Origin: Verrucomicrobiota bacterium
Lineage (GTDB): Bacteria > Verrucomicrobiota > Verrucomicrobiia > Verrucomicrobiales > Akkermansiaceae
Reading direction: 5' to 3'
DNA length: 40,959 nucleotides
Assembly: GCA_017301995.1 (NCBI GenBank)
Contig: JAFLEH010000043.1
Location: 1 to 40,959 of the forward strand
Below the pieces are notes generated by a model. That model had not been told where the DNA came from, made no database searches, and was given only the letters and a program-made list of their open reading frames with translations. Below, one piece after another: positions 20,090 to 29,100 of this stretch. The position numbers were made by a program, and so were the translations under genes. Numbering within the stretch: the stretch's first letter is position 1; each line of letters opens with the position of its first letter.

Positions 20090-21034
20090 TTAGAGCGGTA
20101 CCGGGACGGTAACCCGGAGCACGGTCCCCCCTTCCCCGCTCGTCAGGACACATCCTTCCTTGGGCATCAGAGCGAAGGTCCCGGGCGGTAGTACACGACC
20201 GCCCGGCGTCGCCAGACCACCCTTCACCACCGCCACAATCATGAAGCGCCCGGAATCCGGATTGGCGAGTGCTTCGCCCGCCGCCAGTTCCACCTTTTCC
20301 ACCTTGAAATACTCGCACGACGCCAGCACCCCGCCCTGCGGCAGATCCATGCCGGGCTCGAAGTCCGCGAAGTCGATGCTCGCTAGCGATTCCTCCACGT
20401 GCAACTGCCGCGGCTTGCCATCCAGCCCCATCCGGTTCCAGTCGAACACCCGGTAGGTGGTGTCGGAGTTCTGTTGGATCTCGAAAATCAGAAACCCGGC
20501 CCCGATGGCGTGCAAGCGACCCGACCGGATGAAGATCGACTCACCGGGCCGCGGCGAAACGGCATGCACGCAGCCTTCCACCGTCCCGTCCGCGATCGCC
20601 CGCTCGAAGTCCTCCTTCGTCACACCGTTTTTCAACCCCACGTAAAGCCGGGCGTCTTCCGCGCAATCCACGATGTACCACATTTCCGTCTTCGGCTCGC
20701 CACCCAGCGCCGCCGCCTTGCTTTCCGGCGGATGGACCTGGATCGATAGATCGTCGCGCGCGTCCAGGATCTTGATGAGAACCGGAAACCGCGGGATCCC
20801 CTCGTATCCGGCACCGAAAATCTCCTCCCGCCTATCCGACCACAACTCCTGGAGCGTCAGCCCCGCGAACTCGCCGCCGCACACCACCGACTGCGCTTCC
20901 GGCCGGTCCACCACCTCCCACGCCTCGCCAAACGGCGTCCCCGCTTCCGGCAACGTCCGCCCGAACACGCGCTCCAACTCGCGCCCGCCCCAAACCCGCT
21001 CCTGATAGATCGGCTGAAAAACAATCGGTTCCAT
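20090..21034 (-). CDS. manA: Mannose-6-phosphate isomerase, class I, short type
   Basis: A 314-residue cytoplasmic enzyme interconverting fructose-6-phosphate and mannose-6-phosphate. It feeds mannose catabolism or GDP-mannose synthesis. The start is the ATG at 21034 (MEPIVFQPIYQERVWGG), which matches the family N-terminus; an in-frame ATG at 21181 would add 49 unrelated residues. Expected zinc ligands are present: Q99 and H101 in SIQVHPPE, E117 in TEMWY, and H175 in SGRLHAIGAG. The length fits the small Bacillus-like ManA form rather than the longer enterobacterial one. It stands alone, with its own terminator downstream and a divergent gene upstream. Confidence 0.92.
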   Translation of the reverse strand: MEPIVFQPIYQERVWGGRELERVFGRTLPEAGTPFGEAWEVVDRPEAQSVVCGGEFAGLTLQELWSDRREEIFGAGYEGIPRFPVLIKILDARDDLSIQVHPPESKAAALGGEPKTEMWYIVDCAEDARLYVGLKNGVTKEDFERAIADGTVEGCVHAVSPRPGESIFIRSGRLHAIGAGFLIFEIQQNSDTTYRVFDWNRMGLDGKPRQLHVEESLASIDFADFEPGMDLPQGGVLASCEYFKVEKVELAAGEALANPDSGRFMIVAVVKGGLATPGGRVLPPGTFALMPKEGCVLTSGEGGTVLRVTVPVPL

Positions 21035-21155
21035 GCCCGGACCGTAACTCCCCCACCCGCCCGCGCCAAGCCCATTTTGGAATTCCGTCCGGTGCCGTGA
21101 AACCCGCAGCGGACCATTCGAGAACAGGAAACCAATTTGGCCCGCCGGGTGAAAA

Positions 21156-21176
21156 GCACGAAGCACGAAGGACGAA
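21156..21176. repeat. Heptamer micro-array GCACGAA x3
   Basis: Three consecutive 7-nt units, GCACGAA, GCACGAA and GGACGAA, lie in the 275-nt gap between the divergent manA and the gene at 21310. They belong to the same class of 7-nt arrays seen upstream of tamB and tamA. Confidence 0.8.
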
Positions 21177-21309
21177 ATCATTAACCGGTCGGCGCGTCGG
21201 CCACGCGATCATGCACCAAAGCAATTTCCGACCGGATCCGGAAGTCCGCACTTCCTCGTGGATTCCGTGTTGCAATCCGCGATGTTTCCGCTTCAATGGC
21301 CGCCTCGCC

Positions 21310-22170
21310 ATGAAACCGCAAGAATTCGCTGCCTGGATGCTCGCCGCTTGCCTCGCCGGCGATTTTGCCGCCGCGGAAACCAAATCACCCCGATCCCCGG
21401 CCAACGCCAGCGAACAGACCAGCGAGTCCCTTCTCGCCCACGTCCTAAAAGTGCTGGAACAAAAGCCGGAGTGCGTGGTGAAAACCACCAGCAACCCCGA
21501 TCTCAGGATCGCACGGATCCCGGAAGATTTCTGGCATGGCAAAATCGAACCGCTCCAGGTGCATCTAACTGAAATAATCCTCGTGGGAAGCGGGGATGAC
21601 CGCGTGAAAACCAAACCTATCGAACTCACGCGGACTCTCGAGATGTATTCCGCGGCGGCTTCCACCGTTTCATTATCACCGCGCGTGGTGCTCCACATCG
21701 GAAGGCACGCGTCCGACGAAAATTTCCGCGAGGTTCTGGCCGCCATCCGGGAAACGAATGTGCGGCTCGTCCACATGGCCAACGACCCCTACGCGACATT
21801 TCTGGGCTGTACCTCAGACGCCCGACCTGCGCTCCAACAAATCGAAGCTCTCTCCGTTCCCACGATCGACCTTCCCAAACAATCCCCCACCGACGCCATT
21901 GCCACGCTCCAACAGCTCTATGCCGGCGGGAAGGCCGGGGGTGTGATCAACTGGACCATGAAGGAACCCTCCGGCACAAAACCCGCCGAGAAGACCGAAC
22001 CGATTGAAAAGACCGTATCGCTGCGCGCGAAAAACCTGACCTTCGCGGCGGCGATCGACAACATCTGCGTGCAAGCCGACTGCGAATGGTGGATCGACCT
22101 CGATGACGAGAAGGGACCTCCACGGTTGGTCATCCGCCAGCGTGACCTCCCGCAAAAGCCCGAATCTTGA
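21310..22170 (+). CDS. Secreted protein with a secretin-STN-like C-terminal segment
   Basis: A 286-residue protein. The ATG at 21310 is chosen because it begins a signal peptide (MKPQEFAAWMLAACLAG, cleavage near FAAA-E); the longer frame from 21097 has an unlikely basic leader. The middle part (residues 30-200) is not recognised. The last 60 residues, starting EKTVSLRAKNLTFAAAIDNI, follow the pattern of the short secretin/TonB N-terminal (STN) fold: a beta strand, a helix of the type T-F-A-A-A-I-D, then a strand pair. It is probably periplasmic. It is divergent from manA, and a decayed copy of its 3' end lies at 22617-22680. Confidence 0.75.
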   Translation: MKPQEFAAWMLAACLAGDFAAAETKSPRSPANASEQTSESLLAHVLKVLEQKPECVVKTTSNPDLRIARIPEDFWHGKIEPLQVHLTEIILVGSGDDRVKTKPIELTRTLEMYSAAASTVSLSPRVVLHIGRHASDENFREVLAAIRETNVRLVHMANDPYATFLGCTSDARPALQQIEALSVPTIDLPKQSPTDAIATLQQLYAGGKAGGVINWTMKEPSGTKPAEKTEPIEKTVSLRAKNLTFAAAIDNICVQADCEWWIDLDDEKGPPRLVIRQRDLPQKPES

Positions 22171-22237
22171 AACCCGGAAACAAAAACAGGGACGCCTTGA
22201 TTATGCGGATTGCCATAGCGATGACCATATCCATATC

Positions 22238-22582
22238 ATGAAAGACAGGATCGGTAAATTCTGGTTATTCTGGTATTTTCGACTTTCTTGGAGGAAGCCC
22301 AAATATGCAGTGGGGACAAGCCTCTTCGACCCAGATGATCCGGTTGTAAAAGTGGTATTTCCGGAAGGAGACATGTGGGGGGGTGATGGGTGGATGGATG
22401 GCCCGTCGAGGGGCTACGCGCTACTTCCAACTTTCGGGTGCTACACGAAATTCCGGGCACGGGATCGAACCTTCGAGGAAATCAAAGCCATCATCGAGGA
22501 CGAATTGAACAAGCGGCGTGTAGCGCTAGAGTGGGTGACTGAGCAGCCTGAATATCCCGTGATAATCAACCCCCGACCTTGA
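22238..22582 (+). CDS. Small unknown protein
   Basis: The 114 residues start at the ATG at 22238 (MKDRIGKFWLFWYFRLSWRK); the frame is open further upstream, but the upstream part overlaps the preceding gene and reads poorly. Aromatic and acidic residues, a GDMWGGDGWMDGP stretch and a helix FEEIKAIIEDELNKRR near the end suggest a small folded soluble protein. There is no signal peptide or membrane segment. GC is visibly lower than in neighbouring core genes. The family is not recognised. Confidence 0.6.
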   Translation: MKDRIGKFWLFWYFRLSWRKPKYAVGTSLFDPDDPVVKVVFPEGDMWGGDGWMDGPSRGYALLPTFGCYTKFRARDRTFEEIKAIIEDELNKRRVALEWVTEQPEYPVIINPRP

Positions 22583-22616
22583 TTGGTGAAATACGAACCC
22601 GCAGTCCATATTGATG

Positions 22617-22680
22617 AATCCACGAAGTTCTGTCCGCCAGGGTCCCGCAAGAACCCAAGCCTTGAAACCGGAAGCAACCA
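22617..22680 (+). pseudogene. Decayed duplicate of the 3' end of the STN-like gene
   Basis: This stretch aligns by eye with 22117-22186, the last codons and stop of the gene ending at 22170. Shared blocks in order are CCACG, TCCGCCAG, TCCCGCAA, CCC, TTGAAA, CCGGAA and CAA, at roughly 75 % identity with two small gaps. In the original the frame reads LPQKPES-stop; here the matching frame reads VPQEPKP-stop. It appears to be the residue of a second copy whose body was lost or replaced. Confidence 0.5.
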
Positions 22681-22721
22681 CCCCGGCGATTGCCGCGAAT
22701 GAAGCACCATCATCAAACCGC

Positions 22722-23237
22722 ATGATCAACGCCAGAACCGCGATTCTCGGAATCGTTCTTCCGTGCCTGCTCGCCTGCGGGACTTCGCGCGAAACCGAAA
22801 CCGTTAGACCGACGAAGTTGAATTCGACATGCGACATCACGATTTCCGAACGCGCGTTTCCATGGGACAAGCAAATCGTGACGGTCCGAAGAAAGGACGG
22901 GCCTTCGCTATTGACTCCGATCCCCCTCTCGGACGAAGCCGTTCTGGCCATACTGAACACAAGCGATTTCGATGGCTCCCACGGCCGGATGCTCGGCCTT
23001 GCGGACTGCGTTTTCCAAGGCAGGACGTCTCGATGTCCAAGAGGTGACGGCTACCTGCATCGAAAGCTCCCGAATGGTAGTCTTTGTGAAATCCGCACGG
23101 TCGGTCCCGATGGTTATGAGTACGTCCTCCGGGTAACTCGGGACATGAACGGAGTCGCAAAAGAATTCCGGCTAACGAAATCGCTGAGATCGCACCCAAG
23201 TTTGCGGTTGCTCGGCACGTTTCAGCAAAGACAATGA
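22722..23237 (+). CDS. Putative lipoprotein of unknown function
   Basis: A 171-residue protein. The ATG at 22722 gives MINARTAILGIVLPCLLACG, a type II signal peptide with lipobox LLAC and lipidated Cys19; the longer frame from 22611 runs through the duplicated tail remnant. The mature part is rich in short polar stretches and has a DGYEYVLRVTRD strand pair, but no known domain was recognised. Its stop overlaps the next start (ATGA at 23234), so the two lipoproteins are very likely translated as a coupled pair. Confidence 0.65.
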   Translation: MINARTAILGIVLPCLLACGTSRETETVRPTKLNSTCDITISERAFPWDKQIVTVRRKDGPSLLTPIPLSDEAVLAILNTSDFDGSHGRMLGLADCVFQGRTSRCPRGDGYLHRKLPNGSLCEIRTVGPDGYEYVLRVTRDMNGVAKEFRLTKSLRSHPSLRLLGTFQQRQ

Positions 23238-23680
23238 TCACCGCGACAAATACCGATTGCAAAGAGTGGGCATGCGGGTCCCCTAACTATCACGCGATCG
23301 CAATCGTTTGCCTGATCCTCGTTTTCGGATGCGAGTCCCAAAACAAGAGTAACGATCCGACCCTACGCGTCGCAGGAGATGTCAAATTGGCGTGCGAAGA
23401 TCATTTCAAACTCCCCATCGAACCCGGCAGCATCGTGCTTTCATCCGAATCCGAAGCGTTACGGAATGTCTTTGGTGTCCCGCGGATTGAGGATATTGCC
23501 AAGTCGGATTTGGCAAATGTCAAGTGTTTGAGGATCTTTCGAGAAATGGCACAAAAGGGCCATCAAGTGTGGCACTTTGACACCGCCAGCAAGACATGGG
23601 AGGAACTCCACGGAAGGAAAGGATATGTGACTTGGAACGGAAAGGAAATCACCTCGGTCATCATCTGGATGATGAACTGA
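23234..23680 (+). CDS. Putative small lipoprotein, coupled to the preceding one
   Basis: A 148-residue protein whose ATG overlaps the preceding stop by 4 nt. The N-terminus has an extended polar leader and then a hydrophobic run AIAIVCLILVFGC with a lipobox-like LVFGC (Cys33). The mature part has no recognised domain; it ends in a WEELHGRKGYVTWNGKEITSVI strand-rich segment. GC is lower than in the flanking core genes. Together with the previous gene it forms a two-gene lipoprotein unit, converging on the ExbD-domain gene. Confidence 0.65.
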   Translation: MITATNTDCKEWACGSPNYHAIAIVCLILVFGCESQNKSNDPTLRVAGDVKLACEDHFKLPIEPGSIVLSSESEALRNVFGVPRIEDIAKSDLANVKCLRIFREMAQKGHQVWHFDTASKTWEELHGRKGYVTWNGKEITSVIIWMMN

Positions 23681-23731
23681 AATGGGGCCAATCCCATCCG
23701 ACTGCAATCGTCAGACCGAAACAGGCCAGCC

Positions 23732-25030
23732 CTATCTCGCGACTGAAACCTGCTGGATCCCGAGGCGAGACAACTCGTTGATCAGTTCGATCACTACGCC
23801 GACCGGCACATCCGCGCCGGGCACTACCCGGATCTCCGACGGGGAACCCGCTTGGGCTTGGGCTGCCAGATAGGCTCCGAGTTCGGGAATGGTTCTCACC
23901 ACTCCCCCCGCCGAGGTGCGGCCGTCCCGGGTCAGAGTCACCTCCAACGTCGCCCGTTCTCTAACTGGCACGGCGGCCGGCAACCGCATGGCCAACTCGG
24001 TTTCCCGGATTTCAACCATAGCCTTGATGATCGCCAGAATCGCCGGTCCGGACACTTTCCGGCATTTCTCACAATCGCCCTCCGGCCCGGCCGGATGCGT
24101 AGTGAACGCCACACGGGTCACACCGCAGGCACCCGCCACCGACGTCACCCGTCGCGCGTGCTTGAACAGAGCCGCCTGGCTGCCGTGCAGGCCCAGTCGC
24201 AGTTCCGGAACCGCCTTCGCCACGCCCCGCAACAAATATTCCAGCCCCGCCTCGTCCACCGGCAGGTCGCCGACCCACAACTTGCCCGCCTCGTTCACAC
24301 GCACCGCCAACAGCGTGCCGTTATCCGGCTGCTCGGCCGCCGACGCTTGGCACTTGGGGTCGGGCATGATCGGCGTCAGCAGCGAGACACCCGGCCGCCG
24401 GATGATTCCCACCGGCCGGGCTCCGGCGGCTTGGCTGACCCGCAGCGCCTCCACCGCCGCTGTCAAGGGCTCCCCTGCGTCCGGCAATACCACCATGCAC
24501 GGCCAATCCGGCAACGCGGCGGCCTGCAAACGGGTCTCGATTTGTCGGGCGCTGCGGTCGCTCTCGAACGCCACCTGCCCGGGAGGCGGTGGCTGAAGGA
24601 GGAGATGAAACCGTCCTCCGGATGCCTCAAGCAGAAATGCCACCCGATCCGCGGTTGTTTTCGGATCAAGCACCACTTCCGGCCCCCCGGCGATGCGCAA
24701 ACGCCGCCCCGCGGCCGCCACTCCATCCAACCAAGACGCGCAGTCGCCAACCGTCGCCCCTCCCGCCGGATCGATCTCCCAAACCTCGTTTCCGCGGGCG
24801 GCGATGGCCTCGCAAGTGACGGCGGCGCCATCCGGAAACCGCCACTCCCGCCCGTCCCACCGCAACGCCCCGCCCGCCGGCTCCGGCTTCGAACACCCGG
24901 CCGCCAACACCAGCGTCCATCCTAACAAACACCGCGCCCGCCAGCGCCTTCGGCCTCCGCGCGGCGCCGGAGCTTTCCGGACCGGAAGGGCGGGGCCGCC
25001 TGAGAGTCGGTATTTGGCTTGATGGATCAT
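23732..25030 (-). CDS. Lipoprotein with three tandem ExbD/TolR-like domains
   Basis: A 432-residue protein. The start chosen is the ATG at 25030, giving a basic leader (RRRWRARC) and lipobox LAAGC with Cys46; the frame is open upstream to 25366 but that part overlaps another gene. Three copies of an ExbD periplasmic pattern are visible (strand, short helix, PDA/HGS/PGA turn, amphipathic helix, then G-x-x-x-V): residues about 140-210 (VVLPDAGEPLTAAVEALRVS), 238-310 (LGLHGSQAALFKHARRVTSV) and 360-430 (VVPGADVPVGVVIELINELS). The third is closest to canonical ExbD. A normal ExbD has one domain behind a single membrane helix with an essential Asp; that helix is replaced here by a lipid anchor, so it cannot conduct protons in the usual way. 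Confidence 0.75.
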   Translation of the reverse strand: MIHQAKYRLSGGPALPVRKAPAPRGGRRRWRARCLLGWTLVLAAGCSKPEPAGGALRWDGREWRFPDGAAVTCEAIAARGNEVWEIDPAGGATVGDCASWLDGVAAAGRRLRIAGGPEVVLDPKTTADRVAFLLEASGGRFHLLLQPPPPGQVAFESDRSARQIETRLQAAALPDWPCMVVLPDAGEPLTAAVEALRVSQAAGARPVGIIRRPGVSLLTPIMPDPKCQASAAEQPDNGTLLAVRVNEAGKLWVGDLPVDEAGLEYLLRGVAKAVPELRLGLHGSQAALFKHARRVTSVAGACGVTRVAFTTHPAGPEGDCEKCRKVSGPAILAIIKAMVEIRETELAMRLPAAVPVRERATLEVTLTRDGRTSAGGVVRTIPELGAYLAAQAQAGSPSEIRVVPGADVPVGVVIELINELSRLGIQQVSVAR

Positions 25031-25125
25031 CGGCGAAGTGCTTCGCTCGATCATCGGCAACGGGACCTGCCTGGCAAGCCCAATTCCTGGGCCTCGCCAC
25101 GTCACTCCTGATTTTGATAGATCAC

Positions 25126-25224
25126 ATGAAGCGCTACGAAACCACCGAAGGGGAAATTGCCATCCTGAGCTTTCAGAAGGCGGATGGAGATGTTTTTGCG
25201 GTAGTCTTACAGAAGGAAAGATGA
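25126..25224 (+). CDS. 32-residue ORF coupled to a small membrane protein gene
   Basis: A short frame from ATG 25126 to TGA 25222-25224 begins MKRYETTEGEIAILSFQKAD and ends VVLQKER. Its stop overlaps the next ATG as ATGA (25221-25224), the usual sign of translational coupling. The composition is protein-like, with alternating strands. It could be a genuine small protein, a leader peptide, or the remains of a longer gene. It has no recognised relatives from sequence reading alone. Confidence 0.5.
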   Translation: MKRYETTEGEIAILSFQKADGDVFAVVLQKER

Positions 25225-25622
25225 AACCGTTTCCAGCACTATTTGCAATCTTTGCAGCCGTCGCATTTTGTGGGATATTCGGAACCGAATACAGGTCTTC
25301 ATCGGGAGATTTTGTGATTTCAGACGGTCGATTTGTGGTGAAAAATGTGGCTTGCCCTGAAAGCACCGATGATGGGGTCGTTCTTGAATTCCGGCGGCTT
25401 TCGTTCGCAAAAGCGCTACCGCTATTTGATGGAGGAATGGGCTGGGGGAGCGAGTCCGGCTGGGTAGTATTTGCGGTAGTTTTTTTCGGGTGGTATATCT
25501 TCCTTTTGATCGTGTCGTCACTGATCTATGGAGATCGACGGAGCACATCACGGATCCTTATGCTCTTGCCCAAACCCAAACGAAACCGCGGGCCATCCAA
25601 AATCAACCCGAATGCCAACTGA
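25221..25622 (+). CDS. Small two-helix membrane protein of unknown function
   Basis: A 133-residue protein. The ATG at 25221 follows an AGAAGGAAAG purine run, one of the few Shine-Dalgarno-like sites in the window. The hydrophobic N-terminus (PALFAIFAAVAFCGIFG) may be a signal or first helix. A second strong helix (WVVFAVVFFGWYIFLLIVSSLIYG) is followed by a basic cytoplasmic tail with KPKRNRG. The 50-residue segment between them would be periplasmic. The gene is close to 50 % GC, well below the core genes. Confidence 0.6.
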   Translation: MKPFPALFAIFAAVAFCGIFGTEYRSSSGDFVISDGRFVVKNVACPESTDDGVVLEFRRLSFAKALPLFDGGMGWGSESGWVVFAVVFFGWYIFLLIVSSLIYGDRRSTSRILMLLPKPKRNRGPSKINPNAN

Positions 25623-25800
25623 GCCCCGGCGGAGCCGAATTCCGCGAGGATGCAAGTCCCGCCCGCCGCGTTGGATTGTACGAGGCCGGAACAGCATCCG
25701 GAATGGAGCCACCTACCAACGGCGTGTGTCATGTGTGCCCAGCGATCCAAGGCCCATTCTTTTTCGGTCTCCAGATCATTCGAGTCAAGTCATTGGCTCC

Positions 25801-25824
25801 GATTTGAAATTCGGGATTTGAAAT
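25801..25824. repeat. GATTTGAAAT direct repeat, 14-nt period
   Basis: GATTTGAAAT occurs at 25801 and again at 25815. Its reverse complement occurs at 35417 between proS and the next gene, so the word is shared by two intergenic regions. Confidence 0.6.
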
Positions 25825-25899
25825 CAGCCCTTGTGCGGCCTCTCGCCATCAAATGACAAAGCCTTGCAGCGATCCAACAAGAACCAGACATCCTGATCC

Positions 25900-26021
25900 G
25901 TCCGGAAAATGATTTGGCACAGTTCGCGGCGACTGCCGCGTCGATGAATGGTGGTTTCTTTCTGGTTTCTGGTTTCTGGTCTCTGGCTTCTTGGCCCGAT
26001 TGTGCCAAACCATTTTCCGAC
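25900..26021. repeat. Inverted repeat enclosing a heptamer array
   Basis: The left arm (25900-25925) contains CGGAAAATGATTTGGCACA; the right arm (25997-26021), read on the other strand, contains CGGAAAATGGTTTGGCACA. The arms are about 70 nt apart and match at about 22 of 26 positions. The interval contains the TTTCTGG array. A long stem-loop in the RNA upstream of tamB, or a degenerate mobile repeat unit, are both possible. Confidence 0.75.
25959..25986. repeat. Heptamer micro-array TTTCTGG x4
   Basis: Four consecutive 7-nt units (three TTTCTGG and one TCTCTGG) with degenerate flanks on both sides. The array lies in the loop of the inverted repeat at 25900-26021. Confidence 0.85.
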
Positions 26022-26128
26022 CGGCAAACGCAGTGGAGCGGAAATCAAGGCCCCGGATCAGGATCTCTGAGATTGATTTTCGGTTTGACCCCGCCTGCCC
26101 CTCGCGCAAGATTCCGCCACCCCCGGCC

Positions 26129-29100
26129 TTGCAATCCCCATCCGAAAACCCGATCACGCTCCCACCACCACGGCGCAAGCGCCGCTGGCTGCGGATTTTC
26201 GCGATTTTGCTGGTGCTATGTGGCGCCGGGCTCCTCTGGCTGAACGGACCTGGCCTCCGCTGGCTGGGACCGCTCGCGGCGCGGCATTTCCTACCCAAGG
26301 CCGGGCTGTCCGGCGACCTCCGGATCGAGGGCTCGCTGTCCCACGGGTTTTCCATCGCGGGACTCCATCTCACCGGCGACGGACCGCTCGCCAAGCTCAC
26401 CCTCGACCGCGCCACGCCCCATTACCGCTGGTCCGAACTGGTCCGCGGCCGGCTCGACGGCCTCACCGTGGAAAACCTCCACGCGGTGGTCGATCTCGAT
26501 GCCAAACCGGCCGCACCCGACCCCGCGAAGCCCGAAGCGAGCGAAAAATCCGAGCTGCTGGATCTCCGGAAACTTGCCGAAACCCTCCGCACCGCCCGCG
26601 GGTATTTCCTGCCGGTCGGCATCGACCTTGGCGGCATCAGCCTGGATGTCCGCAAGGACCGGGCCACCCTGCTTTCGCTGGCCCCCACCTCGATCCGTCA
26701 TGCCAGCGGCGCGGATCAGGTTAGGCTGGAAGTCGGCGCCATCACCGATGCCATCGGCCGCGCTTGGCCGGCCCAGTCCGCCACCCTTGCCTGGACCGAC
26801 ACAAGCATCACGCTCGACCGTCTCGACCCGCATCCCGGCGTCGGCCTGAGCGACCTCGCGCTGCACCTGCCCAACACCGAGGCACCGTCCCTCGAAACCC
26901 GGATCCGGCTGGACGAGGCGGTCTTCGCCCTAACCACCACTCCCGGTTTCGCCAATGCCAGCCTCGCGCTCGAATCCGGCAGCCTGCGGGCCGACCGCGT
27001 CGCGAAATCATTCGGCGTGGAGATCCCGGCCAGCGCCACGCTAACATCATTCTCGCTGGACGCCGCCAATCTGCTGCCCTCGCCGCTGGCCGCCACCGCG
27101 AACCTCGCGATCGGCATCGACAACGCCGCCTATCAGGAATGGAACGCCGAGGAAATCGCTATCGGCAGCGTGATCGAGGCCGACCACGCCACCCTAACTC
27201 TAGCCGCCAAGGCGCTCGGCACCACGCTCCATGCCGATTCGAACGTGGCGCTGATCCGCTCCGAGGATTCCATCCGTCCGGGGCCGCTCGCCGGCACCTT
27301 CCAGATTCCAGCGGTCCACAGCCTGCTCCGGCAGATCGCGCTGAAACTGCCGGATCTCCCGTTGAAAGCGGACGCTCCCGAGTCCGATCTATCCGGAAAA
27401 TTTGCCGCGGACTTCGAGCATCTGAAACCGAAATCCGCCACCGCGGAGGCCACCCTCGCACCCGCCGATCCGGCGCGCGCGACACCCGTCACGATCAGCG
27501 GCCGCTACGAACCGAACCACCCTATCAACGGCCGCGTCACCCTCGCCGGACTGGCGTTGGAAGGGGAATACAACTTGGAAGAAAAGACCTATCAGGGAAC
27601 CCTCGGCCTGACCGATTTCTCCACCGCCCCGCTCGAACCGTGGCTCGCCGTGGCCGGAGTGAAACTGCCGGGAACCGCCGCCCTAACCGCGAAGTGGAAC
27701 GGCTCCGGCGATCTGGCGGAAAACACTCATCGGGGATCGCTTTCGCTGCCCGCCGCCAATTGGCAGCAACCCGGCCAGCCCGCCATCGCCGCCGCGGCGG
27801 ATCTCGATTACACCTGGCCGGGCAATGTCAGGGTCGCATCGCTCAAGGCGACCGCCGAGAAGCAGACCGTTTCCCTAACCGCCGGGCTGAAGGACAACGC
27901 CCTGACGCTCGACAAGCTGCTCTGGACCGATGGCGACACCGAGATCGCCTCCGGCACCGCCAGCGTGCCGGTCCCGCGGGATTTCTCGAAATGGAGGGAG
28001 TTCCTAAAATCCGACACCCGCCCGCTCGCGGTCGCCATCGAAACCCGCGCGCTTTCGCTGGGCATGCTCAAACCCTGGCTGCCCGCCGCCGCCAAGCTCG
28101 ACCCGCGCTCGACCGGCCAGGTGAAACTGCACGCCGCAGGCACCCTCGCCGCGCCGGAGATCAACCTTGCCGTCGATTGCCTCGATCTCCGCTCACCCGA
28201 GAACCCGAAACTCCCGCCAGCCGACCTGAAGCTCGCCGTCAAAGCCGCCGGCGAGCGCGTCAGTGTGGACGCCAGCGTCACCGCGCCGGAATACCCGCCC
28301 GCCATCCTAACCGCCTCGCTGCCGTTCCGGCCCAAGACATGGGCGGAGCAGCCGGACTCGATCACCAAAGAGAACCTAACCGCGAAGCTCGATCTTCCCC
28401 GCCTCGACCTTTCGCGTTTCACCACGCTGGTGCCGGCGCTCAAGCGGCTGTCCGGCATCGTTACCGGCACCGTCACCGCCAGCGGTCCCCTAACCAAGCC
28501 GGAGGCCAGCGGCACGATCCGCCTGGAAAACGCCAGCGTCACCCTGGCCGATCCTTCCGTTCCCCCGATCCAGAATGCCGGCGCGGAGGTGGATTTCTCC
28601 CTCATGCAGGTTTCCCTTAAAAACCTGCGCGCCAGCATTGCCGGCGGCACGCTCGATGGCTCGGGCGCGCTCGTCCTAACCGACAACAAGCCGTCGTCGC
28701 TGGATTTCCGCCTGCGTGGTTCCCAACTGCCGCTGCTGCGCAACGACATGCTCATCCTGCGCGCCAATGCCGACCTTCGCCTCGCCGGGCCGTGGGAGTC
28801 CGCCGCCCTAACCGGCACGGTGGCGGCCGTGGACTCGCTGTTCTACCGCGACATTGAGCTGCTGCCCATCGGCAAGCCCTTTACCACGCCCTCCGCCGCC
28901 TCACTGCCCAAGCTCGACGCCCGCCAATCCACCGGCAAGGCCACCGCCGCCATCCCCGCTCCCTTCGGAGCGTGGAAACTGAACCTCGCCGTCAAAACCC
29001 AGGACCCCTTCCTGATCCGCGGCAACCTCGCCACCGGCCAGGTGGATGTGGCGCTCAAGGTGATCGGCAATCTATCCGATCCGAAACTCGACGGCACCGC

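Larger units (their letters stand above)
25623..26128. other. Repeat-rich leader region upstream of tamB
   Basis: About 500 nt without a convincing gene. It holds a doubled GATTTGAAAT word, a 26-bp inverted repeat with a TTTCTGG heptamer array between its arms, and the stretch before the tamB start chosen here. Short frames crossing it have low-complexity translations (for example repeated VSGFWSL) that come from the array and are not genes. Confidence 0.6.

Noticed and set aside
23681..23731. ATGGGG-CCAA-TCCCAT hairpin between convergent genes as a bidirectional terminator
   Set aside because: Short stem with a wobble pair and no T-run on either side; too weak to annotate.
25914..25930. TTGGCAC as a possible sigma-54 -24 element in the tamB leader
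   Set aside because: No TTGC at the right spacing; the word is part of the inverted repeat arms on both sides.
26764..28620. 618-residue forward frame overlapping tamB
   Set aside because: Arg/Pro/His-rich translation in a shifted frame of tamB, typical of a GC-rich +1 shadow; tamB has the recognised domain.
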